Source of the DNA: Luteipulveratus flavus
GTDB taxonomy: Bacteria; Actinomycetota; Actinomycetes; Actinomycetales; Dermatophilaceae
Length of the DNA stretch: 64,000 nt
Direction: 5' to 3' (one strand)
Assembly (NCBI RefSeq): GCF_029080175.1
Contig: NZ_JARFJC010000017.1
Within the stretch, counting starts at the first letter, position 1, and every line of letters starts with the position of its first letter. A model generated the notes under the pieces. It had not been told where the DNA came from and searched no databases. It worked only from the letters and a program-made list of their open reading frames with translations. A program made the position numbers and the translations under genes. Positions 20,927 through 30,371 of this stretch are shown piece by piece.

Positions 20927-23041
20927 GTGGCACAGGACGTGCTGACTGACCTGAAGAAGGTCCGCAACATCGGCATCATGGCGCACATCGATGCCGGTAA
21001 GACCACGACCACCGAGCGCATCCTCTTCTACACCGGCGTCAACCACAAGATCGGTGAGACGCACGACGGTGCGTCCACGACCGACTGGATGGAGCAGGAG
21101 AAGGAGCGCGGCATCACGATCACCTCTGCCGCGGTGACCAGCTTCTGGAACAACAACCAGATCAACATCATCGACACCCCGGGCCACGTGGACTTCACGG
21201 TCGAGGTCGAGCGCTCGCTGCGCGTCCTCGACGGTGCCGTCGCCGTCTTCGACGGCAAGGAGGGCGTCGAGCCCCAGTCCGAGACCGTGTGGCGTCAGGC
21301 GGACAAGTACGACGTCCCCCGCATCGCGTTCGTCAACAAGATGGACAAGATGGGTGCCGACTTCTACTTCACCGTGCAGACGGTCAAGGACCGCCTCGGC
21401 GCCGAGCCGCTGGTGCTGCAGCTCCCGATCGGTTCCGAGAACGACTTCGTCGGTGTCGTCGACCTGATCGAGATGCGCGCGCTGGTGTGGCCGGGCGACG
21501 CCAAGGGTGACGTCACCATGGGCGCCAAGTACGAGATCCAGGAGATCCCGGCGGACCTGCAGGACAAGGCGCAGGAGTACCACCAGGCCCTGGTCGAGCG
21601 CGTGGCCGAGGCCGACGACGACCTGATGGAGAAGTACCTCGGTGGCGAGGAGCTGAGCGTTGCCGAGATCAAGGCCGGCATCCGCAAGCTCACCGTCAAC
21701 TCCGAGCTCTACCCGATCCTGTGCGGCTCGGCCTTCAAGAACCGCGGTGTGCAGCCGATGCTGGACGCGGTCATCGACTACCTGCCCTCGCCGATGGACG
21801 TGCCGCCGATGGTCGGTCACAAGCCGGGTGCCGAGGACGAGGAGATCACTCGCGCGCCGAGCAAGGACGAGCCGTTCTCGGCCCTGGCCTTCAAGGTCGC
21901 CTCGCACCCGTTCTTCGGAACGCTGACCTTCATCCGCGTGTACTCCGGCCGCATCGCCGCCGGCAGCGCCGTCGTGAACTCCACGAAGGGCAAGAAGGAG
22001 CGCGTCGGCAAGCTGTTCCAGATGCACGCCAACAAGGAGAACCCGGTCGACGAGGCCGTGGCCGGCCACATCTACGCGGCCATCGGTCTGAAGGACACCA
22101 CGACCGGCGACACGCTGTGCGACCCGAACGACCAGATCGTCCTGGAGTCGATGAGCTTCCCGGAGCCGGTCATCCACGTGGCGATCGAGCCCAAGACCAA
22201 GGGTGACCAGGAGAAGCTCTCCACCGCGATCCAGAAGCTCGCGCAGGAGGACCCGACCTTCTCCGTCCACCTGGACGAGGAGACCGGCCAGACCGTCATC
22301 GGCGGTATGGGCGAGCTCCACCTCGACATCCTGGTCGACCGCATGAAGCGGGAGTTCAAGGTCGAGGCGAACGTCGGTGCCCCGCAGGTCGCCTACCGCG
22401 AGACGATCCGCCGCGCGGTGCAGAAGTACGACTACACGCACAAGAAGCAGACCGGTGGTTCCGGCCAGTTCGCGAAGGTGCAGGTCACCTTCGAGCCGCT
22501 GGACACCTCCGAGGGCGAGCTGTACGAGTTCGAGAACGCCGTCACCGGTGGCCGCATCCCGCGCGAGTACATCCCGTCGGTCGACGCCGGTATCCAGGAC
22601 GCGATGCAGCTGGGTGTGCTCGCGGGCTACCCGCTGGTGGGCGTCAAGGCGATCCTGCTCGACGGTGCGTACCACGACGTCGACTCCTCGGAGATGGCGT
22701 TCAAGATCGCCGGTTCGATGGTCCTCAAGGAGGCTGTGCGCAAGGCCGACCCGGTCCTGCTCGAGCCGATGATGGCCGTCGAGGTCCGTACGCCCGAGGA
22801 CTACATGGGCGACGTGATCGGCGACATCAACTCCCGCCGTGGCCAGATCCAGGCCATGGAGGACATCAGCGGTGCGAAGGTCGTCAAGGGCCTGGTTCCG
22901 CTGTCGGAGATGTTCGGGTATGTCGGTGACCTGCGGTCCAAGACCCAGGGTCGTGCCAACTACACGATGCAGTTCGACTCCTACGCCGAGGTTCCCCGGA
23001 ACGTCGCGGAGGAGATCATCAAGAAGATCCGGGGCGAGTGA
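20927..23041 (+). CDS. fusA: Elongation factor G
   Basis: 704 residues. GTPase that drives ribosomal translocation and, with ribosome recycling factor, recycling. The G1 motif AHIDAGKT is at 19-26, G3 DTPGHVDFT, G4 NKMDK, followed by domains II-V including the domain IV region GSGQFAKV. GTG start at 20927. The ribosome site is weak (AGAGATGAGAG). It sits third in the str operon, 92 bases before tuf. Confidence 0.98.
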   Translation: MAQDVLTDLKKVRNIGIMAHIDAGKTTTTERILFYTGVNHKIGETHDGASTTDWMEQEKERGITITSAAVTSFWNNNQINIIDTPGHVDFTVEVERSLRVLDGAVAVFDGKEGVEPQSETVWRQADKYDVPRIAFVNKMDKMGADFYFTVQTVKDRLGAEPLVLQLPIGSENDFVGVVDLIEMRALVWPGDAKGDVTMGAKYEIQEIPADLQDKAQEYHQALVERVAEADDDLMEKYLGGEELSVAEIKAGIRKLTVNSELYPILCGSAFKNRGVQPMLDAVIDYLPSPMDVPPMVGHKPGAEDEEITRAPSKDEPFSALAFKVASHPFFGTLTFIRVYSGRIAAGSAVVNSTKGKKERVGKLFQMHANKENPVDEAVAGHIYAAIGLKDTTTGDTLCDPNDQIVLESMSFPEPVIHVAIEPKTKGDQEKLSTAIQKLAQEDPTFSVHLDEETGQTVIGGMGELHLDILVDRMKREFKVEANVGAPQVAYRETIRRAVQKYDYTHKKQTGGSGQFAKVQVTFEPLDTSEGELYEFENAVTGGRIPREYIPSVDAGIQDAMQLGVLAGYPLVGVKAILLDGAYHDVDSSEMAFKIAGSMVLKEAVRKADPVLLEPMMAVEVRTPEDYMGDVIGDINSRRGQIQAMEDISGAKVVKGLVPLSEMFGYVGDLRSKTQGRANYTMQFDSYAEVPRNVAEEIIKKIRGE

Positions 23042-23133
23042 CGCGTATCCTCGCGTCAGCCCACCGGTAAGGAAAGAGAAACCCCATCCGGCGCCGCCCC
23101 GGCGTCCGAAACAGTCCTTGAAGGAGGACCCCA

Positions 23134-24327
23134 GTGGCTAAGGCCAAGTTCGAGCGGACCAAGCCGCACGTCAACATCGGCACCATCGGTCACGTCGACC
23201 ACGGTAAGACGACGCTGACGGCTGCCATTACCAAGGTGCTGGCGGACAAGTACCCGACGCTCAACAAGGCGTCGGCGTTCGACGAGATCGACAACGCGCC
23301 CGAGGAGAAGCAGCGCGGTATCACGATCAACGTCTCCCACCAGGAGTACGAGACCGAGGCGCGTCACTACGCCCACGTCGACGCTCCGGGTCACGCCGAC
23401 TACGTGAAGAACATGATCACCGGTGCGGCTCAGATGGACGGCGCGATCCTCGTGGTCGCCGCCACCGACGGCCCGATGCCGCAGACCCGCGAGCACGTTC
23501 TGCTCGCCCGCCAGGTGGGCGTGCCCTACATCCTGGTGGCGCTGAACAAGGCCGACATGGTCGACGACGAGGAGATCCTCGAGCTCGTCGAGATGGAGGT
23601 CCGCGAGCTGCTGTCGAGCCAGGAGTTCGACGGTGACAACGCGCCGGTCGTCAAGGTCTCGGCTCTGAAGGCGCTCGAGGGCGACCCGGAGTGGACCAAG
23701 ACGGTCGAGGAGCTCATGGACGCGGTCGACGAGTCCATCCCGGACCCGGTCCGCGACATCGAGAAGCCCTTCCTGATGCCGATCGAGGACGTCTTCACGA
23801 TCACCGGTCGTGGCACCGTCGTCACCGGTCGTATCGAGCGTGGCGTCCTGAACGTCAACGAGGAGGTCGAGATCGTCGGCATCCGCGAGGCGTCGCAGAA
23901 GACCACCGTCACGGGCATCGAGATGTTCCGCAAGCTGCTCGACGAGGGTCGCGCGGGCGAGAACGTCGGTCTGCTGCTGCGCGGCACCAAGCGCGAGGAC
24001 GTCGAGCGCGGCCAGGTCGTCGTGAAGCCGGGCTCGATCACCCCGCACACCGAGTTCGAGGCTCAGGTCTACATCCTGGGCAAGGACGAGGGTGGCCGTC
24101 ACACGCCGTTCTACGACAACTACCGTCCGCAGTTCTACTTCCGGACCACGGACGTCACCGGTGTCGTGCACCTGCCCGAGGGTGTCGAGATGGTCATGCC
24201 GGGTGACAACACCGACATGCGCGTCGAGCTCATCCAGCCCATCGCCATGGAGGAGGGCCTGCGCTTCGCCATCCGCGAGGGCGGCCGTACCGTCGGCGCC
24301 GGCCGGGTCGTCAAGATCCTGAAGTGA
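23134..24327 (+). CDS. tuf: Elongation factor Tu
   Basis: 397 residues. Delivers aminoacyl-tRNA to the ribosome. G1 GHVDHGKT (19-26), G3 DAPGHADYVKNMITG, G4 NKAD, and effector loop EEKQRGITI. C-terminal barrel domains end in GRTVGAGRVVKILK. GTG start with a strong AAGGAGGA site eight bases upstream. Last gene of the str operon; a double hairpin follows. Confidence 0.99.
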   Translation: MAKAKFERTKPHVNIGTIGHVDHGKTTLTAAITKVLADKYPTLNKASAFDEIDNAPEEKQRGITINVSHQEYETEARHYAHVDAPGHADYVKNMITGAAQMDGAILVVAATDGPMPQTREHVLLARQVGVPYILVALNKADMVDDEEILELVEMEVRELLSSQEFDGDNAPVVKVSALKALEGDPEWTKTVEELMDAVDESIPDPVRDIEKPFLMPIEDVFTITGRGTVVTGRIERGVLNVNEEVEIVGIREASQKTTVTGIEMFRKLLDEGRAGENVGLLLRGTKREDVERGQVVVKPGSITPHTEFEAQVYILGKDEGGRHTPFYDNYRPQFYFRTTDVTGVVHLPEGVEMVMPGDNTDMRVELIQPIAMEEGLRFAIREGGRTVGAGRVVKILK

Positions 24328-24332
24328 TCTCA

Positions 24333-24385
24333 CGCTGCTGAGGCAGCGCGAGGAAGGGCCCGAGTCCGCATGGACTCGGGCCCTT
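24333..24385 (+). terminator. Tandem terminator hairpins after tuf
   Basis: A first short stem (24333-24338 with 24343-24348) is followed by a strong 14-bp stem (24354-24367 with 24372-24385), tetraloop GCAT, ending in TTT. It closes the str operon. Confidence 0.92.
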
Positions 24386-24420
24386 TCGCGTACCCGCGGT
24401 ACGTTGGCGCCGGAGGAGGG

Positions 24421-25287
24421 TCAGCCCTTGTCGGCGCCGCTGGTCAGGCCCTCGGTGAGCCAGCGCTCCGCCGCCAGGTACAGCACGATGATCGGCAGGG
24501 TCAGCACGACGGACCCGGCCATCAGGACGGTCTTGGGCACCTCGACGCCGTTGGCCAGCTGCGACAGCCCGAGCGAGACGGTCCAGTCCTCGCGCTTGGC
24601 GGCCAGGAACAGCAGCGCGAAGAGGAACTCGTTCCAGGCGATCATGAAGACGAACAGGGCGGTCGACATGATCGAGGGCATCGCGAGCGGGAGCGTGATC
24701 CGGGTGAGGACCTGGAACCGGCCGGCGCCGTCGATGGCCGCGGACTCCTCGACGCTCTGCGGGATCGTCCTGAAGTAGTTGCGCAGCATGTGGATCGAGA
24801 TCGGGATCGTCTGCACGACGTAGACCAGCATCAGCCCGACCAGGGAGCCGGCCAGCCCGACCTTGGAGAACAGGATCACCAGCGGGATGGCCAGCACGAT
24901 GACCGGGAAGAGGTAGACCGACAGGAACAGCGCGCTGATCGTCCGGCGCCCGAAGAAGCTCAGCCGGGCGACGGCGTACGCGCCGAGGATCGACACCACC
25001 AGGGTGATGATCGTGGCCAGGCCGGCGACGATCAGCGAGTTGCGGATGAAGGCTGTGAACCCCTGGCCGCCCTCGTCCTCGGGCTTCAGGACGGTGCGGT
25101 AGGTGTCGGTGGTGAAGTCCTTCAGCGGGTACCACAGCCGCGCGGGGTCCTCCAGCAGGCGCTCGATCGGGACGAACGACAGCAGCACCATGTAGAGGAA
25201 CGGGAACAGCGTCACCACCAGCAGCAGCGCGATGACGACCCAGCGACCGATGCCGAAGACGCGCTCCTGCAGTGCGTGCCGACTCAT
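24421..25287 (-). CDS. Sugar ABC transporter permease, MalG type
   Basis: 288 residues, six membrane segments. The cytoplasmic coupling motif that contacts the ATPase is visible: EESAAIDGAGRFQVLTRITLP. Family of carbohydrate uptake (CUT1) importers. The start at 25287 overlaps the stop of the partner permease as ATGA, so expression is coupled. Last gene of a three-gene operon. There is no ATP-binding subunit in the window; many actinobacteria share one MsiK-type ATPase among CUT1 systems. Confidence 0.93.
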   Translation of the reverse strand: MSRHALQERVFGIGRWVVIALLLVVTLFPFLYMVLLSFVPIERLLEDPARLWYPLKDFTTDTYRTVLKPEDEGGQGFTAFIRNSLIVAGLATIITLVVSILGAYAVARLSFFGRRTISALFLSVYLFPVIVLAIPLVILFSKVGLAGSLVGLMLVYVVQTIPISIHMLRNYFRTIPQSVEESAAIDGAGRFQVLTRITLPLAMPSIMSTALFVFMIAWNEFLFALLFLAAKREDWTVSLGLSQLANGVEVPKTVLMAGSVVLTLPIIVLYLAAERWLTEGLTSGADKG

Positions 25288-26252
25288 GACTCCTCGCTCT
25301 CGGTCCGGGCCAGCCACTTGAGGTAGATCAGCAGGAAGACCGCCATCACCAGCGAGAGCACGACCGCCTGGGCGGCGGCGCTGCCGGCGTCGAACCGGCC
25401 GGTCAGGTAGTTGAAGACGCGGACGGCGACGACCTCCGTACCGGCCGTGCCGCCGGTCAGCAGGTAGACGTCGTCGAACTTGTTGAACGTCATGATCAGG
25501 CGCAGCACCGTCAGCAGCGCGATCACCGAGGCGAGCTCGGGCAGGATGATGTATCGGAAACGCTGCCACGGCGTGGCGCCGTCGACGACGGCGGCCTCGA
25601 TGACGTCGCCGGGCACGGCCTGCAGCCGCGCGATCAGGAACATGAACGCGAACGGGAAGTAGCGCCAGATCTCGAACGCGATGACCGTCAGCAGGGCGTT
25701 CGGCTCGGTGCCGAGGAAGTCCTGCGGGTGGTCCCAACCGAGGTAGCGCTGGCCCCAGGCGTTGACGATGCCGAACTGCGGGTTGAGCAGGACTTGCCAG
25801 ACGAAGGTCACCGCGACCACGGGTGCGACGTACGGCAGGAGCATGGCGGCCCGTACGAGGCCGCGGCCGCGGAAGGAGTCGCGCAGGGCGAGCGCCGCGA
25901 CCAGGCCGAGGGCGATGGAGCCGAGGGTGGCGCCGATGCTGTACACGACGGTGGTCCGCAGCGACGCCCAGAACCCGCGAGCCCCGAGGACCTCGCGGAA
26001 GTTGTCCAGCGTGAACGGCCGGAACGGGCTGGCGTCGCGGATCTCCAGGAAGGACAGGTGCTGGAAGGCCAGCACGATGTTCCACAGCACCGGGATGACC
26101 ACGACCGCCACGACGATGACGACGGTCGGGCCGACCATCAGCAGACCGTCGCGGTTCTCCTTGCGCCGCAGCCGGTTGCGGCGCGGAGGGCGCACGGGTG
26201 GGGATGCGGTGTCGTCCTGCCGGTCCGGCGCGTCGAGTGCCCGAGAGCTCAT
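25284..26252 (-). CDS. Sugar ABC transporter permease, MalF type
   Basis: 322 residues. A basic cytoplasmic N-terminus (PPRRNRLRRKENRDG) precedes six membrane segments. The EAA coupling loop is VIEAAVVDGATPWQRFRYIILP. It forms a heterodimer with the MalG-type permease encoded directly downstream. It lies 11 bases after the solute-binding lipoprotein gene. Confidence 0.93.
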   Translation of the reverse strand: MSSRALDAPDRQDDTASPPVRPPRRNRLRRKENRDGLLMVGPTVVIVVAVVVIPVLWNIVLAFQHLSFLEIRDASPFRPFTLDNFREVLGARGFWASLRTTVVYSIGATLGSIALGLVAALALRDSFRGRGLVRAAMLLPYVAPVVAVTFVWQVLLNPQFGIVNAWGQRYLGWDHPQDFLGTEPNALLTVIAFEIWRYFPFAFMFLIARLQAVPGDVIEAAVVDGATPWQRFRYIILPELASVIALLTVLRLIMTFNKFDDVYLLTGGTAGTEVVAVRVFNYLTGRFDAGSAAAQAVVLSLVMAVFLLIYLKWLARTESEES

Positions 26253-26263
26253 GGTCGGCCTCC

Positions 26264-27646
26264 TCAGCTCACCGAGGTCGCGATCTCATCGACCGCGTCC
26301 CGCGCGTCGCGGGCTGCGCCGTCGGCGGACTGCGACCCGTTGGACATCTCCGCGACCGCCTTGGCGATCGGCAGCTCGGCCGAGGTGGGACCAAGGACCG
26401 CGCCCTGGTTCTCGGGGATCGCCCAGCGGTCCAAGTGGTCCCAGACGCCGGTCACCTGCTGCATGGTCTGCGCGTCGTACACCGTGCTGAGCACCTTCTT
26501 GGTGTCGACACCGGACTTCAGCCGCGACCAGTCCTGGACGTACTGGCGCGAGCCCGGCTGCGGGCCGAGCCGGGCGGGGAACTTGCCCTCGGGGGCCATG
26601 CCGAGCCAGGTCGTGTACCCCGGGCCCAGGGCGTAGCCCATCAGCGCGGCGGCGCCCTTGGTGTTGCCGCCCTTGATCGCGGCCCACGAGGACACCTCCC
26701 CGAAACCGCCGCTGCCGCCGTCGGGCCCGGTGATCGCGGTGACCACCCCGCTGTGCTTGGCCAGCCAGGTCTTGTCCCTCTTGCACGGGCCGCAGGTCGG
26801 GACGGCGTCGTTGCGCAGCCCGGCCAGCTCGTCCAGGATGAAGGTCGACCACAGCACCATCGCCGACTGGCCGGCGAAGTAGCTGGCGCGGGTGGAGTCG
26901 ACGTCCTGCAGGCCCTCGGGTGAGACCTTGCCGGCCAGCTGCCGGTAGGTGCGCCACGTGCGCAGGCAGCGCGGCGAGTCGATCTGCGCCGTGCCCTTGG
27001 CGTCGATGAGCTGGCACCCGTTGCCGAGCGCGAGCGACTCGAAGGTCTGCTGGGTGAAGACGTCGGCCGGGTCGGTGGCGATGCTGATGCCGTACTGCTT
27101 CCCGGTGGTGAGACGGGTCGCGGCCCGCATCATCGCGTCGTAGGTGGTCGGTGCGGGCAGCCCCGCCTGCTGGAACAGGTCCTTGCGGTAGACCAGCACC
27201 TGCGCCCACCCGTCCGACGGCACCGCCAGCGCCTGCCTGCCCTCGGTGACCATCTGCACGGTGCGAGGGGCGAACGTGCCGCGACCGAGCCGGTCCAGCA
27301 CCTGCGTCGCGACGCTGCGGTCGAGGACGTCGAAGTGGTCGAGCTGGCGGACGAAGCCGAGGGGGAGCGAGCCCACGACGTCGGGCAGGTCACCGGTCTG
27401 CGCGGCGCTCGCGATCAGCTGCGGCAGCTGGCCCTCGTCGACGGCGACCAGCTCGGTCCTGATGCCGGTGGCCTTGGTGAAGGCGGCCAGCATCCGCTGC
27501 TGCACGGCCACCCGGTCCGGCTGGGCCTCCAGGCTCCAGACCAGCAGCCTGTCGGCCGGCCGCGCCGAGGATCCGGCGCACGCGGACAGACCCGTGGCAA
27601 CCAGGGCGATGGCTGCGCTCATGGCAGCGACCCGTCGTCGTCGCAT
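26264..27646 (-). CDS. Sugar-binding lipoprotein of the ABC importer
   Basis: 460 residues. Arg-rich N-terminus MRRRRVAAM, hydrophobic segment and lipobox LSAC (Cys about 22), so it is a lipid-anchored extracytoplasmic binding protein of the MalE type. It has the usual family motifs (a hinge near DVVGSLPLGFV, GISIATDPADVFTQQ, and AMVLWSTFILDEL). A second Cys pair (PTCGPCKRDK) may form a disulphide. The start at 27646 is supported by AAGGAG; the longer in-frame extension has no ribosome site. First gene of the operon. Ligand unknown. Confidence 0.92.
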   Translation of the reverse strand: MRRRRVAAMSAAIALVATGLSACAGSSARPADRLLVWSLEAQPDRVAVQQRMLAAFTKATGIRTELVAVDEGQLPQLIASAAQTGDLPDVVGSLPLGFVRQLDHFDVLDRSVATQVLDRLGRGTFAPRTVQMVTEGRQALAVPSDGWAQVLVYRKDLFQQAGLPAPTTYDAMMRAATRLTTGKQYGISIATDPADVFTQQTFESLALGNGCQLIDAKGTAQIDSPRCLRTWRTYRQLAGKVSPEGLQDVDSTRASYFAGQSAMVLWSTFILDELAGLRNDAVPTCGPCKRDKTWLAKHSGVVTAITGPDGGSGGFGEVSSWAAIKGGNTKGAAALMGYALGPGYTTWLGMAPEGKFPARLGPQPGSRQYVQDWSRLKSGVDTKKVLSTVYDAQTMQQVTGVWDHLDRWAIPENQGAVLGPTSAELPIAKAVAEMSNGSQSADGAARDARDAVDEIATSVS

Positions 27647-27821
27647 CGCACTCCTTCGTGCCGGGCTGACCACGCTACGCCGCTCCCGACGATCGCGGAG
27701 CGAACCTGGCCGTGCTCCTACCCGATCGGGCCCAGGGTGAACCTTGCGTTCTTCACGCCCCCGACCGGCTCTGACCGTGTTAATGTTCGCCGCCATTTCA
27801 ATGTCAGCAGGGGGAGAACCC

Positions 27822-30368
27822 ATGGTCGCCGGCGCGCGCCGTCGTCGCGAATCACGGTGGTACATAGCGATTCTCGGCACCATCCTGGCGCTGGTCGCCG
27901 GGTCACTCGTCACCACGTCGCTCGCCTCCGCCGCACCGGGAAGCGCCGTCGCGACCGCGTCGACGCCGATCGGGTACGGCTACGCGCCGCTCGTCTCGCC
28001 GCAGCGCACGGTCGACACCCGCGTCGGGCGCGGCGCGTCCAGGCTGGTGGCCGGCGTGAGCGTCGCGGTTCCCGTCGGACTCGACTCCTGGGTGCCGGCC
28101 GACGCGAAGGCGGTGGTTCTCAACGTCACCGTCCTCAGCGCCGCGCAGAGCGGCTGGCTGTCGCTGGTGCCCAGCGGGGCATCGAGTGCGTCGGGCTCGG
28201 CGGTGAACTTCCCGGCCGGCCAGGCCGTGCCGAACCAGGTCATCGTTCGCCCGGGAAGTGCGGGCGCCGTGGACGTGACCGCGTCGACGGCCGCGGACCT
28301 GCTGATCGACGTCGTCGGCTACGTCGAGAAGGACGCGCTCGTCGAGCCGCTCGACTCCGCGCGCGTGCTCGACACCCGTCCGAGCGCAGCAGTGAGCGCC
28401 GGTGAGACGCGGCAGGTCCCGGTCGCGGGCAAGGGCGGCGTTCCCGCCAGCGGCGTGGCCGCGGTCATCGTCAACCTCACCGCGGTGTCGACGAGCTCGG
28501 GCTGGCTGACGGCCTATCCGACCGGCCAGACGCGGCCCTCCTCCTCGACGCTCAACTACGCGGGCGCGACGCGAGCGGCCATGGCGGTGCTGAAGGTCGG
28601 GTCGGACGGCTCGTTCAGCGTCTACAGCTCGGCCTCGACCCACCTGCTGGTCGACGTCATCGGCTGGGTACCGCAGAGCAGCCCGGCGTACGTGGCGCTC
28701 AACCCCTCCCGGCTGATGGACACCCGCACCGGTCTGGGCGCTCCGCGCGCCCGGGTACCCGCCCGCGGAAGCGTGACCCTGCAGGTCGCCGGACGTGGCG
28801 GCGTGCCGACCACCGGCGTGGCCGCGGTCGAGCTGACCCTCGCCGCGGTGAACCCGGCGACCTCGGGTTACGTCTCGGCCGCCGCGACGAACGCCTCGGG
28901 AGCGCCGACGTCGGTGCTGAACTTCCCGGCGAGCAAGACCTTCGCGAACTCCCTGACCGCGACGCTCGACACCCAGGGCCGGCTGAGCATCTACAGCTCG
29001 GCGCAGACGGACCTGCTGGTCGACGTGGTGGGCTACCTGCCGGACGTCGTCCGTCCACTCGTGCTGCTGGACCGTCCCGTGACGTCCGGGTGGCTCAAGA
29101 GCCGGTACGCCGGCTGGTCGGTGCCCCGGACCGGCGGCACCGACCCCGAGCACTTCTCGGTCGACGCCGGGGTCCTGCCGCCGGGCATGTCCCTCACCGG
29201 CAGCGGCGTGCTCATCGGCACGCCGCTGCGCCAGGGCACCTGGACGTTCACGGTGCTGCTGACGGACGGGTCCGGCCAGCGGGCCACCCGCTCCTACGAG
29301 CTCACGGTCCAGGACTTCGGGGCGGCCGACTGGGACGTCGCCGCGGGTGACCAGCACAGCTGTGCGCGCGCCCGTGGAGGCTCGGTGTGGTGCTGGGGCG
29401 ACAACACCCAGGGGCAGCTGGGCGACGGCTCCACCACCTCGGCCACCGCGCCGGTGCAGCCGCAGGGTCTCTCGAGCGGCGTGGTGCAGGTCGCCGCCGG
29501 CGGTCAGCAGAGCTGCGCGCTGCTGTCCACCGGCGAGGTGTCCTGCTGGGGCCAGGTCCCCGGCCCGGACACGACGACGCCGGCGACCGTCGACGGACTC
29601 GGTGCGAAGGCCGTCCACATCGCCGTGGGTCCCTCGCACGCCTGCGCCGCCCTGGAGGACGGTGCGGTGAGCTGCTGGGGGGCCGGCGACCAGGGGCAGA
29701 CGGGCACCAACGGGACCGGGTCGTCCAAGCCGTCGCGCGTGACCGGCCTGCCGTCGAGCGCCAACCAGGTCGCGGTCGGTGCTGCCCACTCCTGCGCCGT
29801 GGTGATGGACGGGTCCGTGTGGTGCTGGGGCGCCAACGACAAGGGCCAGCTGGGCGACCGGACGACGACGGGCTCGAGCACGCCGCGGAAGATGGTCGGC
29901 AGCGTGGCGCGGGCGACCTACGTCCTGGCCGCGGGAGGCGACAGCACCTGCGTCGCCGACGCGTCCTTGGTGGACTGCACCGGGCAGAACGACAGCGGCC
30001 AGCTGGCGGACGGCACGACCGCCGACCACCTCGTCGGGACGCGCGCGAAGCTGGGTGGCACTCACCTCTACCCGACCCTCGCGGTCGGGACCGGGCACGC
30101 CTGTGCGGGCGGGAACAGCGACGCGTTGTCCTGCTCCGGCCGCAACGACCTCGGTCAGCTCGGCAACGGATCGACCGACGCCTCGTTGGTCGGCGTCCTG
30201 ACCGCACTGCCGTCCACCGCCGTGAGTGTCGCGGTCGGCGCGACGCACACCTGCGCGGCCCGACCGGATGAGGTCTGGTGCTGGGGTGACAACGCGGCCG
30301 GTCAGCTCGGTACGGGGACGACCGCACCGTCCGCGCTGCCGGTACGGGTGGTGCTGCCCGCGGCGTGA
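27822..30368 (+). CDS. Secreted DTR-repeat protein with RCC1-like half
   Basis: 848 residues. A signal peptide or signal anchor spans about 15-45 (YIAILGTILALVAGSLVTTSLASAA). Residues about 55-415 are three DTR units (TVDTRVGRG near 64, RVLDTRPS near 184, RLMDTRTGLG near 299), each ending LL(V/I)DVxGxx. They match the units in the protein at 18194. About 420-495 is an immunoglobulin-like/putative-Ig segment (LPPGMSLTGSGVLIGTP...GTWTFTVLLTDGSG). From about 500 there are six to seven RCC1-like blades, each with a Cys pair (SCAxxxxGxVxCWG). The Cys pairs would suit extracellular disulphides. GGGGGAG precedes ATG 27822; an extended -10 (TGT-TAATGT, 27778-27786) lies upstream. Likely surface adhesin or binding protein (inference). 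Confidence 0.82.
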   Translation: MVAGARRRRESRWYIAILGTILALVAGSLVTTSLASAAPGSAVATASTPIGYGYAPLVSPQRTVDTRVGRGASRLVAGVSVAVPVGLDSWVPADAKAVVLNVTVLSAAQSGWLSLVPSGASSASGSAVNFPAGQAVPNQVIVRPGSAGAVDVTASTAADLLIDVVGYVEKDALVEPLDSARVLDTRPSAAVSAGETRQVPVAGKGGVPASGVAAVIVNLTAVSTSSGWLTAYPTGQTRPSSSTLNYAGATRAAMAVLKVGSDGSFSVYSSASTHLLVDVIGWVPQSSPAYVALNPSRLMDTRTGLGAPRARVPARGSVTLQVAGRGGVPTTGVAAVELTLAAVNPATSGYVSAAATNASGAPTSVLNFPASKTFANSLTATLDTQGRLSIYSSAQTDLLVDVVGYLPDVVRPLVLLDRPVTSGWLKSRYAGWSVPRTGGTDPEHFSVDAGVLPPGMSLTGSGVLIGTPLRQGTWTFTVLLTDGSGQRATRSYELTVQDFGAADWDVAAGDQHSCARARGGSVWCWGDNTQGQLGDGSTTSATAPVQPQGLSSGVVQVAAGGQQSCALLSTGEVSCWGQVPGPDTTTPATVDGLGAKAVHIAVGPSHACAALEDGAVSCWGAGDQGQTGTNGTGSSKPSRVTGLPSSANQVAVGAAHSCAVVMDGSVWCWGANDKGQLGDRTTTGSSTPRKMVGSVARATYVLAAGGDSTCVADASLVDCTGQNDSGQLADGTTADHLVGTRAKLGGTHLYPTLAVGTGHACAGGNSDALSCSGRNDLGQLGNGSTDASLVGVLTALPSTAVSVAVGATHTCAARPDEVWCWGDNAAGQLGTGTTAPSALPVRVVLPAA

Positions 30369-30371
30369 TCG

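Noticed and set aside
20885..24333. Long minus-strand open frames over fusA and tuf
   Set aside because: Same codon-bias effect; sense-strand proteins are unmistakable.
27721..27730. CCCGATCGGG palindrome as operator of the sugar ABC operon
   Set aside because: Only 10 bp of GC-rich sequence, easily chance; no LacI-type regulator nearby.
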